The notes below the pieces were generated by a model. That model was not told the origin of the DNA, searched no databases, and saw nothing but the letters and a program-made list of their open reading frames with translations. A DNA stretch of 39,385 nucleotides from Chloroflexota bacterium. GTDB taxonomy: Bacteria; Chloroflexota; Dormibacteria; Dormibacterales; Dormibacteraceae. The stretch covers positions 1-39,385 of the forward strand of contig VBHA01000080.1 in assembly GCA_005889495.1 (NCBI GenBank), in the 5' to 3' direction. Of this stretch, positions 22,860-30,154 are shown piece after piece. The position numbers and the translations under genes are program-made. The first letter of the stretch is position 1. Each line of letters opens with the position of its first letter.

Positions 22860-25800
22860 CTATCTCGCCTCCTGGACGGTGATGCGATAGGTTGCGCCGT
22901 TGAATGACGCGGGGAAGATGTAGTCGAGGCCGGCCCAGTCGAAGTCGGGGGCGATCTGCTCGCGGCCCGCGTAGAGCGAAGCCTCGGGCAGCCGGCTCAA
23001 AGACCACTCGACGCTCAATGAACCCGACCGCAGGCGGGCCCAGCTCCCGGTGACGGGGACCCAGCTGCCGAACCCGGTGCCGGCCAGGGTAGGCTGCCCC
23101 GCGGCCGCGAAGTCGTCGAACGCGGCCGACTGCTCGTTGAGGATGCCGACCTCGGAATACCCGGTCGCGATCCACACCGGCCTGACCGCGATTGCGATCC
23201 CGCTCGCCTCCAGCGTGTAGGCGACCTCGATCTGTCCTCGGGGCGCGATCGGCACGAACGCGTACCTGTGCGCGGCGTCGCCGCCGATCTCGTCGAGCTC
23301 GAAAGTGCGCGTCCAGGACACCGGCGACACCTGGACCGTGGAAGACGTGCGCGCGTAGACCCAGCCGTCCGCGTAGTGGACGATCGGCACCCCGAAACCC
23401 ATGCCCTCGCCGGTGGCTGCGCCCATCGTCATGCCTTTGGCAAGGGGTGCGGTCTTGCCCGCCGTGGTTGGCTCCATGGAGAGAACCGGCAGCAGGCGAT
23501 ACGCGTAGACAGTCTTGCCGCCGCTCACCTTGTACTGGCGCTGGTCGCCGATCGGCAGGAACGGAGGCGATGCCTCGCCCTGGGTCAGCTCGGGAAGGAC
23601 ATGCGTGGCCTGGTAGTAGCTGATGTCCTCGACGACGACCGCGGTGACGCGGTGCGCGCGCATCCACCCGATCGCCTGCGCCGGGTCCTGGGGCAGAGAC
23701 TGCGAGCCGGTGATGTCCGAGGGAGCTCGACCGCTGTAGTACGCGGCGACCGGGGAGTCGGTCAGCAGCACGCCGCGGCCCCCGGAGGCCGACCGGCCGG
23801 CGGCGACGAGCCCGGCGTTCTCCGCGCCGAAGGCAAGAAACACCGGCAGAAAGGCAAGGGCGAGCATGGCGCTCGCTCCGACGGCGGCGAGCCTGACGGC
23901 CGGCGAGTAGCGGTCGAGGGTGGCCGCCGCAAGCAGGGCGATCGCGGGCAGCGCGGGGTAGAGGTAGCGATGGCTGCCGCTGTACGCACCGATCCCGACC
24001 AGCCCGAACACCGCGGCCAGGTAGAACGCCGACGGCACGTAGACGAACCGCCATAGGGCGGTGGTGTGGCGCCGGAGCGCAAATCCCACTCCGAGGATCG
24101 CGAAAACGACCAGCGGCAGGGCGGCCACGCCGTAGGTGGTGGCCAGCTCCGCGACACGCGTGAACGCGTCGGCGGGGAGGCTGCCTCGGGTGGAGGCCGA
24201 GGCCACCTCCTGGGTGCCACGGGCCAGCGAATGGGTGGCGGGAGCAAACCCGAGCTGCAGGAACACGAGGACACCTAGCGCCGGCGCCGCCCACGCAATC
24301 GCGCGCGCACGCGAGGCCACCCGAGAGCGCGACCGCGCCACCTCGACCAGCGCGAACATCGCCGCGGCCGCGACCCAGATCCACGCCTTGGTCGACGTCA
24401 GGCAGGCGAGGGCGGCGAGGAGGGCGGCCAGCTTCATCCGGCCTCGCACCGCGGCAAGCGCGGCAGACATCAGGAGAGCGGTCAGCAGCGGCTCGACGAC
24501 GGCCGACCCCGACGTGAACAGGAACACCGGGTTGAGCACCAGGAGCACGACGGCGATGCGCGCCTGGCGCAAGTTCGGCGCCAGCGAGTACACGCATGCC
24601 GCGGTCACGACGCCGAGGACGGCGCCCATGGCCTTGAGCAGGTCCAGGTGCCACAGCCCGAACAACCGCAGCAGCGCCCCGGCGAGGACCTGGTAGCCGG
24701 GGAGCCAGGTGTCCTGCATGCCGAACAATGGGTCGCTCAGCCGGCCCGTCGAGGCGAGGGTGGCCGCGATCAGCCAGTGCCCGTAGCCGTCTTCGAAAGG
24801 CTCGGCGATCTGCGCCGCGAGCAGAAGCAGGATCGCCACCAGCCCGAGCAAAGCGGCGAAGGGCGCAGCCGCCTGGACTCGCGCGAATGCGCGCCGTCCC
24901 AGCCTTCGCAGCGTGAGGACCTGCAGGAGGTCGAACAGGCTCAAGGCCGTCACGGTCAGGAAGCCCGCCGCGAACAACCCCGAGTAGACCGCGAGCAGGC
25001 CCTGTCCCATGGTCACGGCCAGGGGGACGATGGCGAGCGCGCCTACACCGAGCGCGGCCTCGAGAGCGGTGCGCGGGTCGCCGACGCGTACGTAAGCCTG
25101 GTCACGCCACTGCTGCCCGCGGTGGGTGATGCGGTGCTTGGGGGTGCGCACGAACGTGCCGCCCGGCCGCAGCGCCCGGACCAGCGCGAAGATCACGTTG
25201 AGGGACATCCCCGCCCCGATGACCTGGCAGAACAGCGAAGGCAGGGCGGTCCACCACGGCCGGCCGCGGCGGGCCTGCGCGACGATGAAGCCGACCCAGG
25301 GCGAAGCGGCGACGCAGACACCGAGCAGCAGCGCGTCACCGAGCTGCCACGGGATGCGCTGCCGGCCGACCGCGAGGAGCAGCGCCGGGTAGCAGACCAG
25401 CTGGACCAGCATGAGCGGGCCGACACCGTAGGCGAGCAGGTGGATCGTCGCCTGGACCTTGAGCGCCACCCGGTTCTTGGACCGCCAGACTGGACCGAGC
25501 AGCCGGAACGCGCACTGAAAGCTGCCCGTCGCCCAGCGCGACTGCTGGCTGCGGTAGGCGTCGATCGACACGGGCAGCTCCTCGGGCACGACCAGGTCCC
25601 CGAGGAAGACGGCCTTCCACCCCCGCAGCTGCGCCCGATAGCTCAGGTCGAGGTCTTCGGTGAGCGTGCTCGCCGTCCAGCCGCCGGCGTCTTCGATCGC
25701 CGCTCGCCGCCAGACGCCGGCCGAGCCGGTGAAGTTGACGAAGTAGCCGCGCGACGACCGCACCGCCTGCTCGACCAGGAAGTGGAAGTCGATGAAAAGG

Positions 25801-26219
25801 GCCTGCAGCCGTGTGAACCAGGAGTAGCCCTCGTCGAGGTGCCCCCACCGCGCCTGGACGAATGCGACCCTGGGATCGACGAGCGAGCCCGCCGCACGGC
25901 GCAGGAAATCGCTCGGAGGGACGAAGTCGGCGTCGAAGATGGCGATGAGCTCCGCGCTCGTCAGGCCAAGCCCGTACGCGAGTGCCCCGGCCTTGAATCC
26001 CGCGCGCGAGCCGTCCGCGACGTAGCGCTCGTTGTAGATCGGGAGCTGAACGCAAACGGAGGGAAGAGTCCTGTCACCGCCCCACCTGTGGGGAGGTGGC
26101 CCAGCGGGCCGGAGGGGCAGGCGAATTGCGCACACCGTGAGATACATCAGGTTCAGGCCGAAGGCGAAAAGCAGGACGCTGGTCGCGATGAGCAGGGCGA
26201 CCGCGATGATCGCGATCAC
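22860..26219 (-). CDS. Giant membrane glycosyltransferase: GT2 + GT-C (PMT-like) + periplasmic beta domain, GT2 part damaged
   Basis: 1119 aa from GTG 26219, which overlaps the upstream TGA as GTGA; an earlier frame start at 26321 is less likely. Order: TM about 2-30, then a GT2 cellulose-synthase-like domain about 53-270 with LPIYNERYV, DAD 96-98, TED 187-189 and QQSRW 225-229, plus TMs to about 470. A GT-C/PMT-like polytopic region about 470-830 includes EPFEDGYGHWLIAA and NPVFLFTSGSAVVEP. The C-terminus from about 930 is soluble and all-beta. Two oddities: residues about 33-52 (LPLRPAGPPPHRWGG) are encoded by a REP-like palindrome, and YNERYVA runs directly into DGSRAGFKAGAL. The usual 45-55 residues between, including the first nucleotide-binding VLDDSTDD motif, are missing in frame. 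GT2 activity is therefore doubtful in this copy. Confidence 0.85.
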   Translation of the reverse strand: MIAIIAVALLIATSVLLFAFGLNLMYLTVCAIRLPLRPAGPPPHRWGGDRTLPSVCVQLPIYNERYVADGSRAGFKAGALAYGLGLTSAELIAIFDADFVPPSDFLRRAAGSLVDPRVAFVQARWGHLDEGYSWFTRLQALFIDFHFLVEQAVRSSRGYFVNFTGSAGVWRRAAIEDAGGWTASTLTEDLDLSYRAQLRGWKAVFLGDLVVPEELPVSIDAYRSQQSRWATGSFQCAFRLLGPVWRSKNRVALKVQATIHLLAYGVGPLMLVQLVCYPALLLAVGRQRIPWQLGDALLLGVCVAASPWVGFIVAQARRGRPWWTALPSLFCQVIGAGMSLNVIFALVRALRPGGTFVRTPKHRITHRGQQWRDQAYVRVGDPRTALEAALGVGALAIVPLAVTMGQGLLAVYSGLFAAGFLTVTALSLFDLLQVLTLRRLGRRAFARVQAAAPFAALLGLVAILLLLAAQIAEPFEDGYGHWLIAATLASTGRLSDPLFGMQDTWLPGYQVLAGALLRLFGLWHLDLLKAMGAVLGVVTAACVYSLAPNLRQARIAVVLLVLNPVFLFTSGSAVVEPLLTALLMSAALAAVRGRMKLAALLAALACLTSTKAWIWVAAAAMFALVEVARSRSRVASRARAIAWAAPALGVLVFLQLGFAPATHSLARGTQEVASASTRGSLPADAFTRVAELATTYGVAALPLVVFAILGVGFALRRHTTALWRFVYVPSAFYLAAVFGLVGIGAYSGSHRYLYPALPAIALLAAATLDRYSPAVRLAAVGASAMLALAFLPVFLAFGAENAGLVAAGRSASGGRGVLLTDSPVAAYYSGRAPSDITGSQSLPQDPAQAIGWMRAHRVTAVVVEDISYYQATHVLPELTQGEASPPFLPIGDQRQYKVSGGKTVYAYRLLPVLSMEPTTAGKTAPLAKGMTMGAATGEGMGFGVPIVHYADGWVYARTSSTVQVSPVSWTRTFELDEIGGDAAHRYAFVPIAPRGQIEVAYTLEASGIAIAVRPVWIATGYSEVGILNEQSAAFDDFAAAGQPTLAGTGFGSWVPVTGSWARLRSGSLSVEWSLSRLPEASLYAGREQIAPDFDWAGLDYIFPASFNGATYRITVQEAR
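26079..26120 (+). repeat. REP-like palindromic repeat, copy 2 (inside the giant glycosyltransferase gene)
   Basis: Reads CCCCAC-ct-GTGGGGAGGTGGC, then CCAGCGG, then GCCGGAGGGG. It matches the 14921-14963 copy in both conserved blocks and differs only in the central hairpin. It falls in frame in a linker of the antisense glycosyltransferase gene and encodes its Pro/Arg/Gly-rich insert. Confidence 0.75.
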
Positions 26220-27139
26220 GCTTCGTCGAACAATGTGTACGGCCGCATCGTTGAGCGGACGTACGCCACCCGTGCGAGGGCGTCCGGCCGGTGGCGCCGA
26301 GTCCACTGCATGTACCGCCACGCCGAACGGCCAAGGATGCGAGCCGGTCCGTCGAGCAGGGTCGGATACAGCCTGGGGCTCGCCCGGCGCGGTGTGTCGA
26401 TGAGGAGCGGAGCCGCCAGGTCAGCCAGCTGGGGAAAATGCTCGAGGAGCGCGGGGTTTTCGGTGACGACATCGTTGAGAGCTCCGAGCCCGAACACGGG
26501 CTCGGCCATGACCAGCTCGAAGGCCATGTCCTCGTCCTGCCTTGCCAACGGACGGCACTGCGACCGCTCGAGGACCAGGTTGACGGTCATGAGGCGCGGG
26601 GCGACGGGTCGCCGGGTGAGGTCGTCCACGGCCTTCGCCCGGTGCCGCATCGCGTGCACCACGCCGAGGACGTTCACGACCACGTAGGCGAGGTGGCGGT
26701 GGCCGTCCTCGACGATCAGGTTGAGGTCGACGTCGTCGGAGGAGCGAAAGCCTCCGCTTGCCAGCGATCCGGCGATGGAGACGCTGGTGATGAAGGGCGC
26801 GACCGCAACCAGCTTGCGGACGAACTCGACAGCCATCTCCAGGTAGGCCGGCGACGCGGCGGCGTGCCCGTCTGCCCGTTCGCGGATCGTCGCCGCATCG
26901 CACGAGGCGACTCGCTCGACCACCAGGCCTTCGGCCATCTGCAGGTCTGGGTCGGCCCCGACCGCCCAGCGGACCTCACTCTCGGGCAGGGGGCCGCCGA
27001 GACAGACCGCGGCCAGCCGGGCCGGCGTCAGCGCGTAGCCGCGCCGGCGCAGCATGGCGACCGTGCGGTGAACGCGGCCGGAGACACCGGCCGCGGGCGC
27101 GCGAAGATAGCCGACAGCCACCGGGTGGGATACGGCCAA
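26216..27139 (-). CDS. Nucleotidyltransferase-fold protein (Pol-beta/MNT type)
   Basis: 307 aa from TTG 27139; GTG at 27118 is an alternative, and neither has a ribosome site. The centre carries the nucleotidyltransferase signature SIAGSLASGGFRSSDDVDLNLIV, with G124-S125 and the metal-binding D136-x-D138. The fold transfers NMP to a protein, tRNA, antibiotic or small molecule. The rest is helical and Arg-rich with no other domain recognised. It is first in the operon and its TGA overlaps the glycosyltransferase GTG by 4 bases. A 54-base gap separates it from the divergent pruA start, so both promoters must sit there. A role in activating a precursor for the glycosyltransferase is only an inference. 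Confidence 0.78.
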   Translation of the reverse strand: MAVSHPVAVGYLRAPAAGVSGRVHRTVAMLRRRGYALTPARLAAVCLGGPLPESEVRWAVGADPDLQMAEGLVVERVASCDAATIRERADGHAAASPAYLEMAVEFVRKLVAVAPFITSVSIAGSLASGGFRSSDDVDLNLIVEDGHRHLAYVVVNVLGVVHAMRHRAKAVDDLTRRPVAPRLMTVNLVLERSQCRPLARQDEDMAFELVMAEPVFGLGALNDVVTENPALLEHFPQLADLAAPLLIDTPRRASPRLYPTLLDGPARILGRSAWRYMQWTRRHRPDALARVAYVRSTMRPYTLFDEA

Positions 27140-27193
27140 GGGTTACGTGGCATCATCGAGCCTGAAGCAGGAAGACACAAGCGGAGGAAGGCG

Positions 27194-28846
27194 ATGACCG
27201 CCGACGGACATTTCCAGGTTCCCCAGCCCACCAACGAGGCGGTCCGCTCTTACGCGCCCGGCGATCCCCACCGCAAGACGCTCAAAGCGCGCCTCGCGGA
27301 GCTGACCGATGCCAGGACCGAGGTTCCCATGCAGATCGGCGGCGAGCGCCGCTGGGGCGCGTCGCGCGCCGACATCCGCTCCCCGCACCGGCACGAGCTG
27401 GCGATCGCGGAGTACGCGGTGGGCGGCGCCAAAGACATCGACGACGCCATCAATGCGGCCCTGGCCGCGCGCAAGATGTGGGCCGCCACGTCCTACCACG
27501 AGCGCGCCGCGGTCCTGCTGCGAGCCGCGTCGCTCCTGGCCGGACCGTGGCGCGACACCATCAACGCCGCCACGATGCTGGGCCAGTCCAAGACTGTGCA
27601 CCAGGCGGAGATCGACGCAGCCTGCGAGACGATCGACTTCTGGCGCTACAACGCGTTCTTCGGCGACCAGCTGCTGCGCAACCAGCCCTACAACGATGGG
27701 ACAGCGTGGAACCGACTCGAGTACCGGCCGCTCGAGGGCTTCGTCTTCGCGGTCAGCCCGTTCAACTTCACGTCCATCGCCGGCAACCTCCCGACCGCGC
27801 CGATGCTCATGGGCAACACCGTCGTCTTCAAGCCGGCCACGCAGACGTTGCTCGTCAGCCACTTCCTGGTCGAGCTCCTGCTCGAGGCGGGGATGCCGCC
27901 GGGCGTCATCAACACTGTGAGCGGCAGCGCCTCCGAGATCTCCGACAAGGTATTGAGCCACCGCGACCTCGCCGGCATCCACTTCACCGGCTCGACCGAG
28001 GTCTTCCACTCCATGTGGCGCGAGGTCGGGCAGAACATCGACCGCTACCGCACCTACCCTCGGCTGGTCGGGGAGACGGGCGGCAAGGATTTCGTCGTCG
28101 CTCACGACTCCGCGGACACCGACGCTCTGCGCACGGCACTGGTGCGCGGAGCCTTCGAGTACCAGGGACAGAAGTGCTCCGCCGCGTCGCGCGCGTACAT
28201 CCCACAGTCGATGTGGAAGGCGATGAAACCCGACCTGGTCGACCTGGTTGATGCGATCCCCCAGGGCGATGTCGCCGACTTCCGCAACTTCATGGGCGCG
28301 GTGATCGACCAGCGCGCCTACACCAATCACATGAACGCGATCGAGTACGCCAAGAAGACGGACACGGCAAAAGTCATCGCGGGCGGCAAGGGCGATGACA
28401 AGGTCGGGTGGTTCATCCGGCCGACGGTCATCGAGACGACCGACCCTGACTTCAAGCTCCTGCGCGAGGAGCTGTTCGGCCCCATCCTCACCGTTTACCC
28501 CTACGCGGATGGAAAGTTCGACGAGACGCTCGACCTCTGCGACCGCACGAGCCCGTACGGCCTGACGGGTGCGATCTTCGCGCGCGACCGGCAGGCGATT
28601 CGCAAGGCGTCGGAGAAGCTCGTCAACGCGGCGGGCAACTTCTACATCAACGACAAGCCGACAGGTGCGGTCGTGGGACTCCAGCCCTTCGGCGGTGCCC
28701 GCGCTTCTGGCACCAACGACAAAGCCGGCTCGTTCTTGAACTTGATCCGATGGGTGAGCCCGCGCATCATCAAGGAGACGTACGTGCCGCCCACCGATCA
28801 TCGCTACCCGTTCATGGAAGACGACCACGAGCGAGGCGCACTCTAA
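27194..28846 (+). CDS. pruA: L-glutamate gamma-semialdehyde (1-pyrroline-5-carboxylate) dehydrogenase
   Basis: 550 aa from ATG 27194, with GGAGG 6 nt upstream. The NAD-dependent enzyme oxidises glutamate semialdehyde to glutamate in proline and arginine breakdown. Full-length aldehyde dehydrogenase fold: [29 protein letters not shown] (coenzyme pocket), catalytic Glu294 in [10 protein letters not shown] and Cys328 in [13 protein letters not shown], with [14 protein letters not shown] and [16 protein letters not shown] near the end. The length and the extended N-terminus ([21 protein letters not shown]) match the stand-alone RocA/PruA type. No proline dehydrogenase gene is adjacent. A crotonase gene follows within a few bases. 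Confidence 0.95.
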   Translation: MTADGHFQVPQPTNEAVRSYAPGDPHRKTLKARLAELTDARTEVPMQIGGERRWGASRADIRSPHRHELAIAEYAVGGAKDIDDAINAALAARKMWAATSYHERAAVLLRAASLLAGPWRDTINAATMLGQSKTVHQAEIDAACETIDFWRYNAFFGDQLLRNQPYNDGTAWNRLEYRPLEGFVFAVSPFNFTSIAGNLPTAPMLMGNTVVFKPATQTLLVSHFLVELLLEAGMPPGVINTVSGSASEISDKVLSHRDLAGIHFTGSTEVFHSMWREVGQNIDRYRTYPRLVGETGGKDFVVAHDSADTDALRTALVRGAFEYQGQKCSAASRAYIPQSMWKAMKPDLVDLVDAIPQGDVADFRNFMGAVIDQRAYTNHMNAIEYAKKTDTAKVIAGGKGDDKVGWFIRPTVIETTDPDFKLLREELFGPILTVYPYADGKFDETLDLCDRTSPYGLTGAIFARDRQAIRKASEKLVNAAGNFYINDKPTGAVVGLQPFGGARASGTNDKAGSFLNLIRWVSPRIIKETYVPPTDHRYPFMEDDHERGAL

Positions 28847-28874
28847 GAAGGTAAGGACGGAAGTCGATGGGGCG

Positions 28875-29603
28875 GTGCTCACCGTCACCATCGACCGGCC
28901 GGCGGTGCGAAACGCCGTCGACCCGGAGACGGCCGACGCGCTGGAGAAGGCCTTCAAGCGCTTTGACGCAGACGCCGCGCAGTCGGTCGCCGTGCTCACC
29001 GGCGCGGGCGGCAACTTCTGCGCGGGATTTGACCTCAAGGCTCTGGCCGCCGGCGCCGACTACGGCCTTACCCAGGGCGGCCGAGGCCCCATGGGGCCGA
29101 CCCGGATGCTGCTCGACAAGCCCGTGATCGCGGCGATCGAGGGCTACGCGGTCGCGGGCGGCCTGGAGCTTGCTCTCTGGTGTGACCTGCGGGTGTCCGC
29201 GCGTGACGCCACCCTAGGGGTGTTCAACCGCCGCTTCGGCGTCCCGCTCATCGACCTGGGCACGGTGCGGCTTCCCCGCATGGTTGGGCAGGGCCGCGCC
29301 CTCGACATGGTCCTGACGGGCCGGCCGGTCCCGGCCGACGAAGCGCTGCGCATCGGCCTGGTCGAGCGCGTCGTCGAAGCCGGGCAGGCACTCGCGGTGG
29401 CGCGCACGCTCGCGGGCGAGATCGCCTCGTTCCCACAGGCTGCGCTGCGTGGCGACCGGCGAAGCCTGCTGCGGCAGTGGTCGCTCAGCCTCGAGGAGGC
29501 GATGCTGGCCGAACACGAGGCGGGGATGGACGCGATCGCGAACGGTGAGGCCCAGGCGGGCGCAAAACGGTTCGCCGAGGGTGGCGGACGGCACGGCGCC
29601 TGA
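28875..29603 (+). CDS. Enoyl-CoA hydratase/isomerase (crotonase) family protein
   Basis: 242 aa from GTG 28875. Crotonase signatures: oxyanion-hole segments TGAGGNFCAGFDLKAL and VIAAIEGYAVAGGLELALWCDLRVSA, with the first catalytic-type Glu in GGLE. The second hydratase Glu position is occupied by FGVPLID, so hydratase chemistry is not assured and isomerase or another activity is possible. In-frame codons before 28875 encode VRTEVDGA, which matches the usual first beta strand of the family. They contain no ATG/GTG/TTG; the natural start would be the codon at 28851, which here is GTA. Either GTG 28875 is used and the first strand is lost, or a start codon has mutated. It lies directly after pruA. 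Confidence 0.88.
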   Translation: MLTVTIDRPAVRNAVDPETADALEKAFKRFDADAAQSVAVLTGAGGNFCAGFDLKALAAGADYGLTQGGRGPMGPTRMLLDKPVIAAIEGYAVAGGLELALWCDLRVSARDATLGVFNRRFGVPLIDLGTVRLPRMVGQGRALDMVLTGRPVPADEALRIGLVERVVEAGQALAVARTLAGEIASFPQAALRGDRRSLLRQWSLSLEEAMLAEHEAGMDAIANGEAQAGAKRFAEGGGRHGA

Positions 29604-29609
29604 GCGGCG

Positions 29610-30092
29610 TCAGGCGGTCGCCTTCTTCTCCAGCGGGGCGGCGCCGCCCGCTTCCAGGTGCTCCGCGACCCGGTTGAGGAGTCGCCTCAGGTCGGCGCGT
29701 TCCTTGGGCACCAGGCGGGAGACGGCGAGGGCCACGCGAGCGGCTCCCATGCCCCACAGGCGCTCGAAAAGCCGCTCGGTCTTGGGCGTCAGCTCCAGCC
29801 AGGTGAGCCGGCGGTCGGTGCGGTCGGGCACCCGCCTGAGGTAGCCCAGCTCCTCCAGGCGGTCGATGAGCGGCACCAGGGTTCCCGGCGTCACGCGCAG
29901 GCGTTGAGCGAGCTCCCTGCCGGTCTGCCGGCCCCATCGCCGCAGGGTGGCGAGCGCGCGGAACTGCGCCATGGTCAGGTCGACGTCCATGAAAAACCGC
30001 GCGGTCTCGTCGGCGAAAGCGGCATGCTGCCGGCCCAGCGCGAGCATGACGGAGCGGACGTCGTCTCTATCGTGTGATGGGGCTGCTGCCAC
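29610..30092 (-). CDS. MarR-family transcriptional regulator of the adjacent ABC exporter
   Basis: 160 aa from GTG 30092. Winged-helix core about 40-125: TMAQFRALATLRRW, GRELAQRLRVTPGTLVPLIDRLEELGYLRRV, then the wing PDRTDRRLTWLELTP. A TTG at 30131 would extend the frame, but that codon lies inside the -35 box of the gene's own promoter, so it cannot be in the mRNA. GTG 30092 lies 10 nt after the -10 box and would start a nearly leaderless message. MarR proteins bind palindromes as dimers and release them on binding small aromatic or lipophilic compounds. The nested palindrome at 30102-30146 spans both promoters, so it very likely represses itself and the ABC genes. It converges with the crotonase gene. 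Confidence 0.9.
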   Translation of the reverse strand: MAAAPSHDRDDVRSVMLALGRQHAAFADETARFFMDVDLTMAQFRALATLRRWGRQTGRELAQRLRVTPGTLVPLIDRLEELGYLRRVPDRTDRRLTWLELTPKTERLFERLWGMGAARVALAVSRLVPKERADLRRLLNRVAEHLEAGGAAPLEKKATA

Positions 30093-30102
30093 GCTCGATT
30101 CG

Positions 30103-30131
30103 AGTATAGCGAATGAGTTGACTCCGGTCAA
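30103..30131 (-). promoter_or_regulatory. Sigma-70-type promoter of the MarR gene
   Basis: -35 TTGACC (30131-30126) and -10 TATACT (30108-30103) with a 17-nt spacer. The predicted start is near 30096, about 4 nt before the chosen GTG. Confidence 0.8.
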
Positions 30132-30145
30132 TCATTTGATATACT
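30118..30145 (+). promoter_or_regulatory. Sigma-70-type promoter of the ABC exporter
   Basis: -35 TTGACT (30118-30123) and -10 TATACT (30140-30145) with a 16-nt spacer. The predicted start is near 30152-30154, at or just before TTG 30155, so the message should be leaderless. Confidence 0.8.
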
Positions 30146-30154
30146 CAAACGGTC

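Larger units (their letters stand above)
30102..30146. promoter_or_regulatory. Nested palindromic operator between marR and ABC genes
   Basis: Three pairs of inverted arms share a centre near 30124: GAGTATA (30102-30108)/TATACTC (30140-30146), AATGA (30112-30116)/TCATT (30132-30136) and TTGAC (30118-30122)/GTCAA (30127-30131). The outer arms contain both -10 boxes and the inner arms both -35 boxes. A MarR dimer bound at the centre would block both promoters. Confidence 0.8.

Noticed and set aside
20763-22907. Plus-strand open frame of 714 codons over the DoxX and radical SAM genes
   Set aside because: Antisense of genes with clear motifs (CxxxCxxC, TM helices); its own product is Arg/Glu/Asp/His-rich with no fold.
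21964-24654. Minus-strand open frame of 896 codons
   Set aside because: Arg/Pro/Gly-rich alternate frame of the giant glycosyltransferase and radical SAM genes; no recognisable motif.
26220-26321. Start of the giant glycosyltransferase at 26321
   Set aside because: It would overlap the nucleotidyltransferase gene by 106 bases; GTG 26219 gives the classic GTGA coupling and begins at the TM helix.
24648-26687. Plus-strand open frame of 679 codons
   Set aside because: Antisense to the GT2/GT-C gene, low-complexity charged product; typical GC-rich shadow.
26291-27193. Plus-strand extension of pruA to 26291
   Set aside because: It is antisense to the nucleotidyltransferase gene; pruA has a strong ribosome site and the normal family N-terminus at ATG 27194.
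27143-29038. Minus-strand open frame of 631 codons over pruA
   Set aside because: Shadow of pruA; no motifs and biased composition.
30093-30131. TTG 30131 as the MarR start
   Set aside because: It lies within the gene's own -35 box, upstream of the predicted transcription start.
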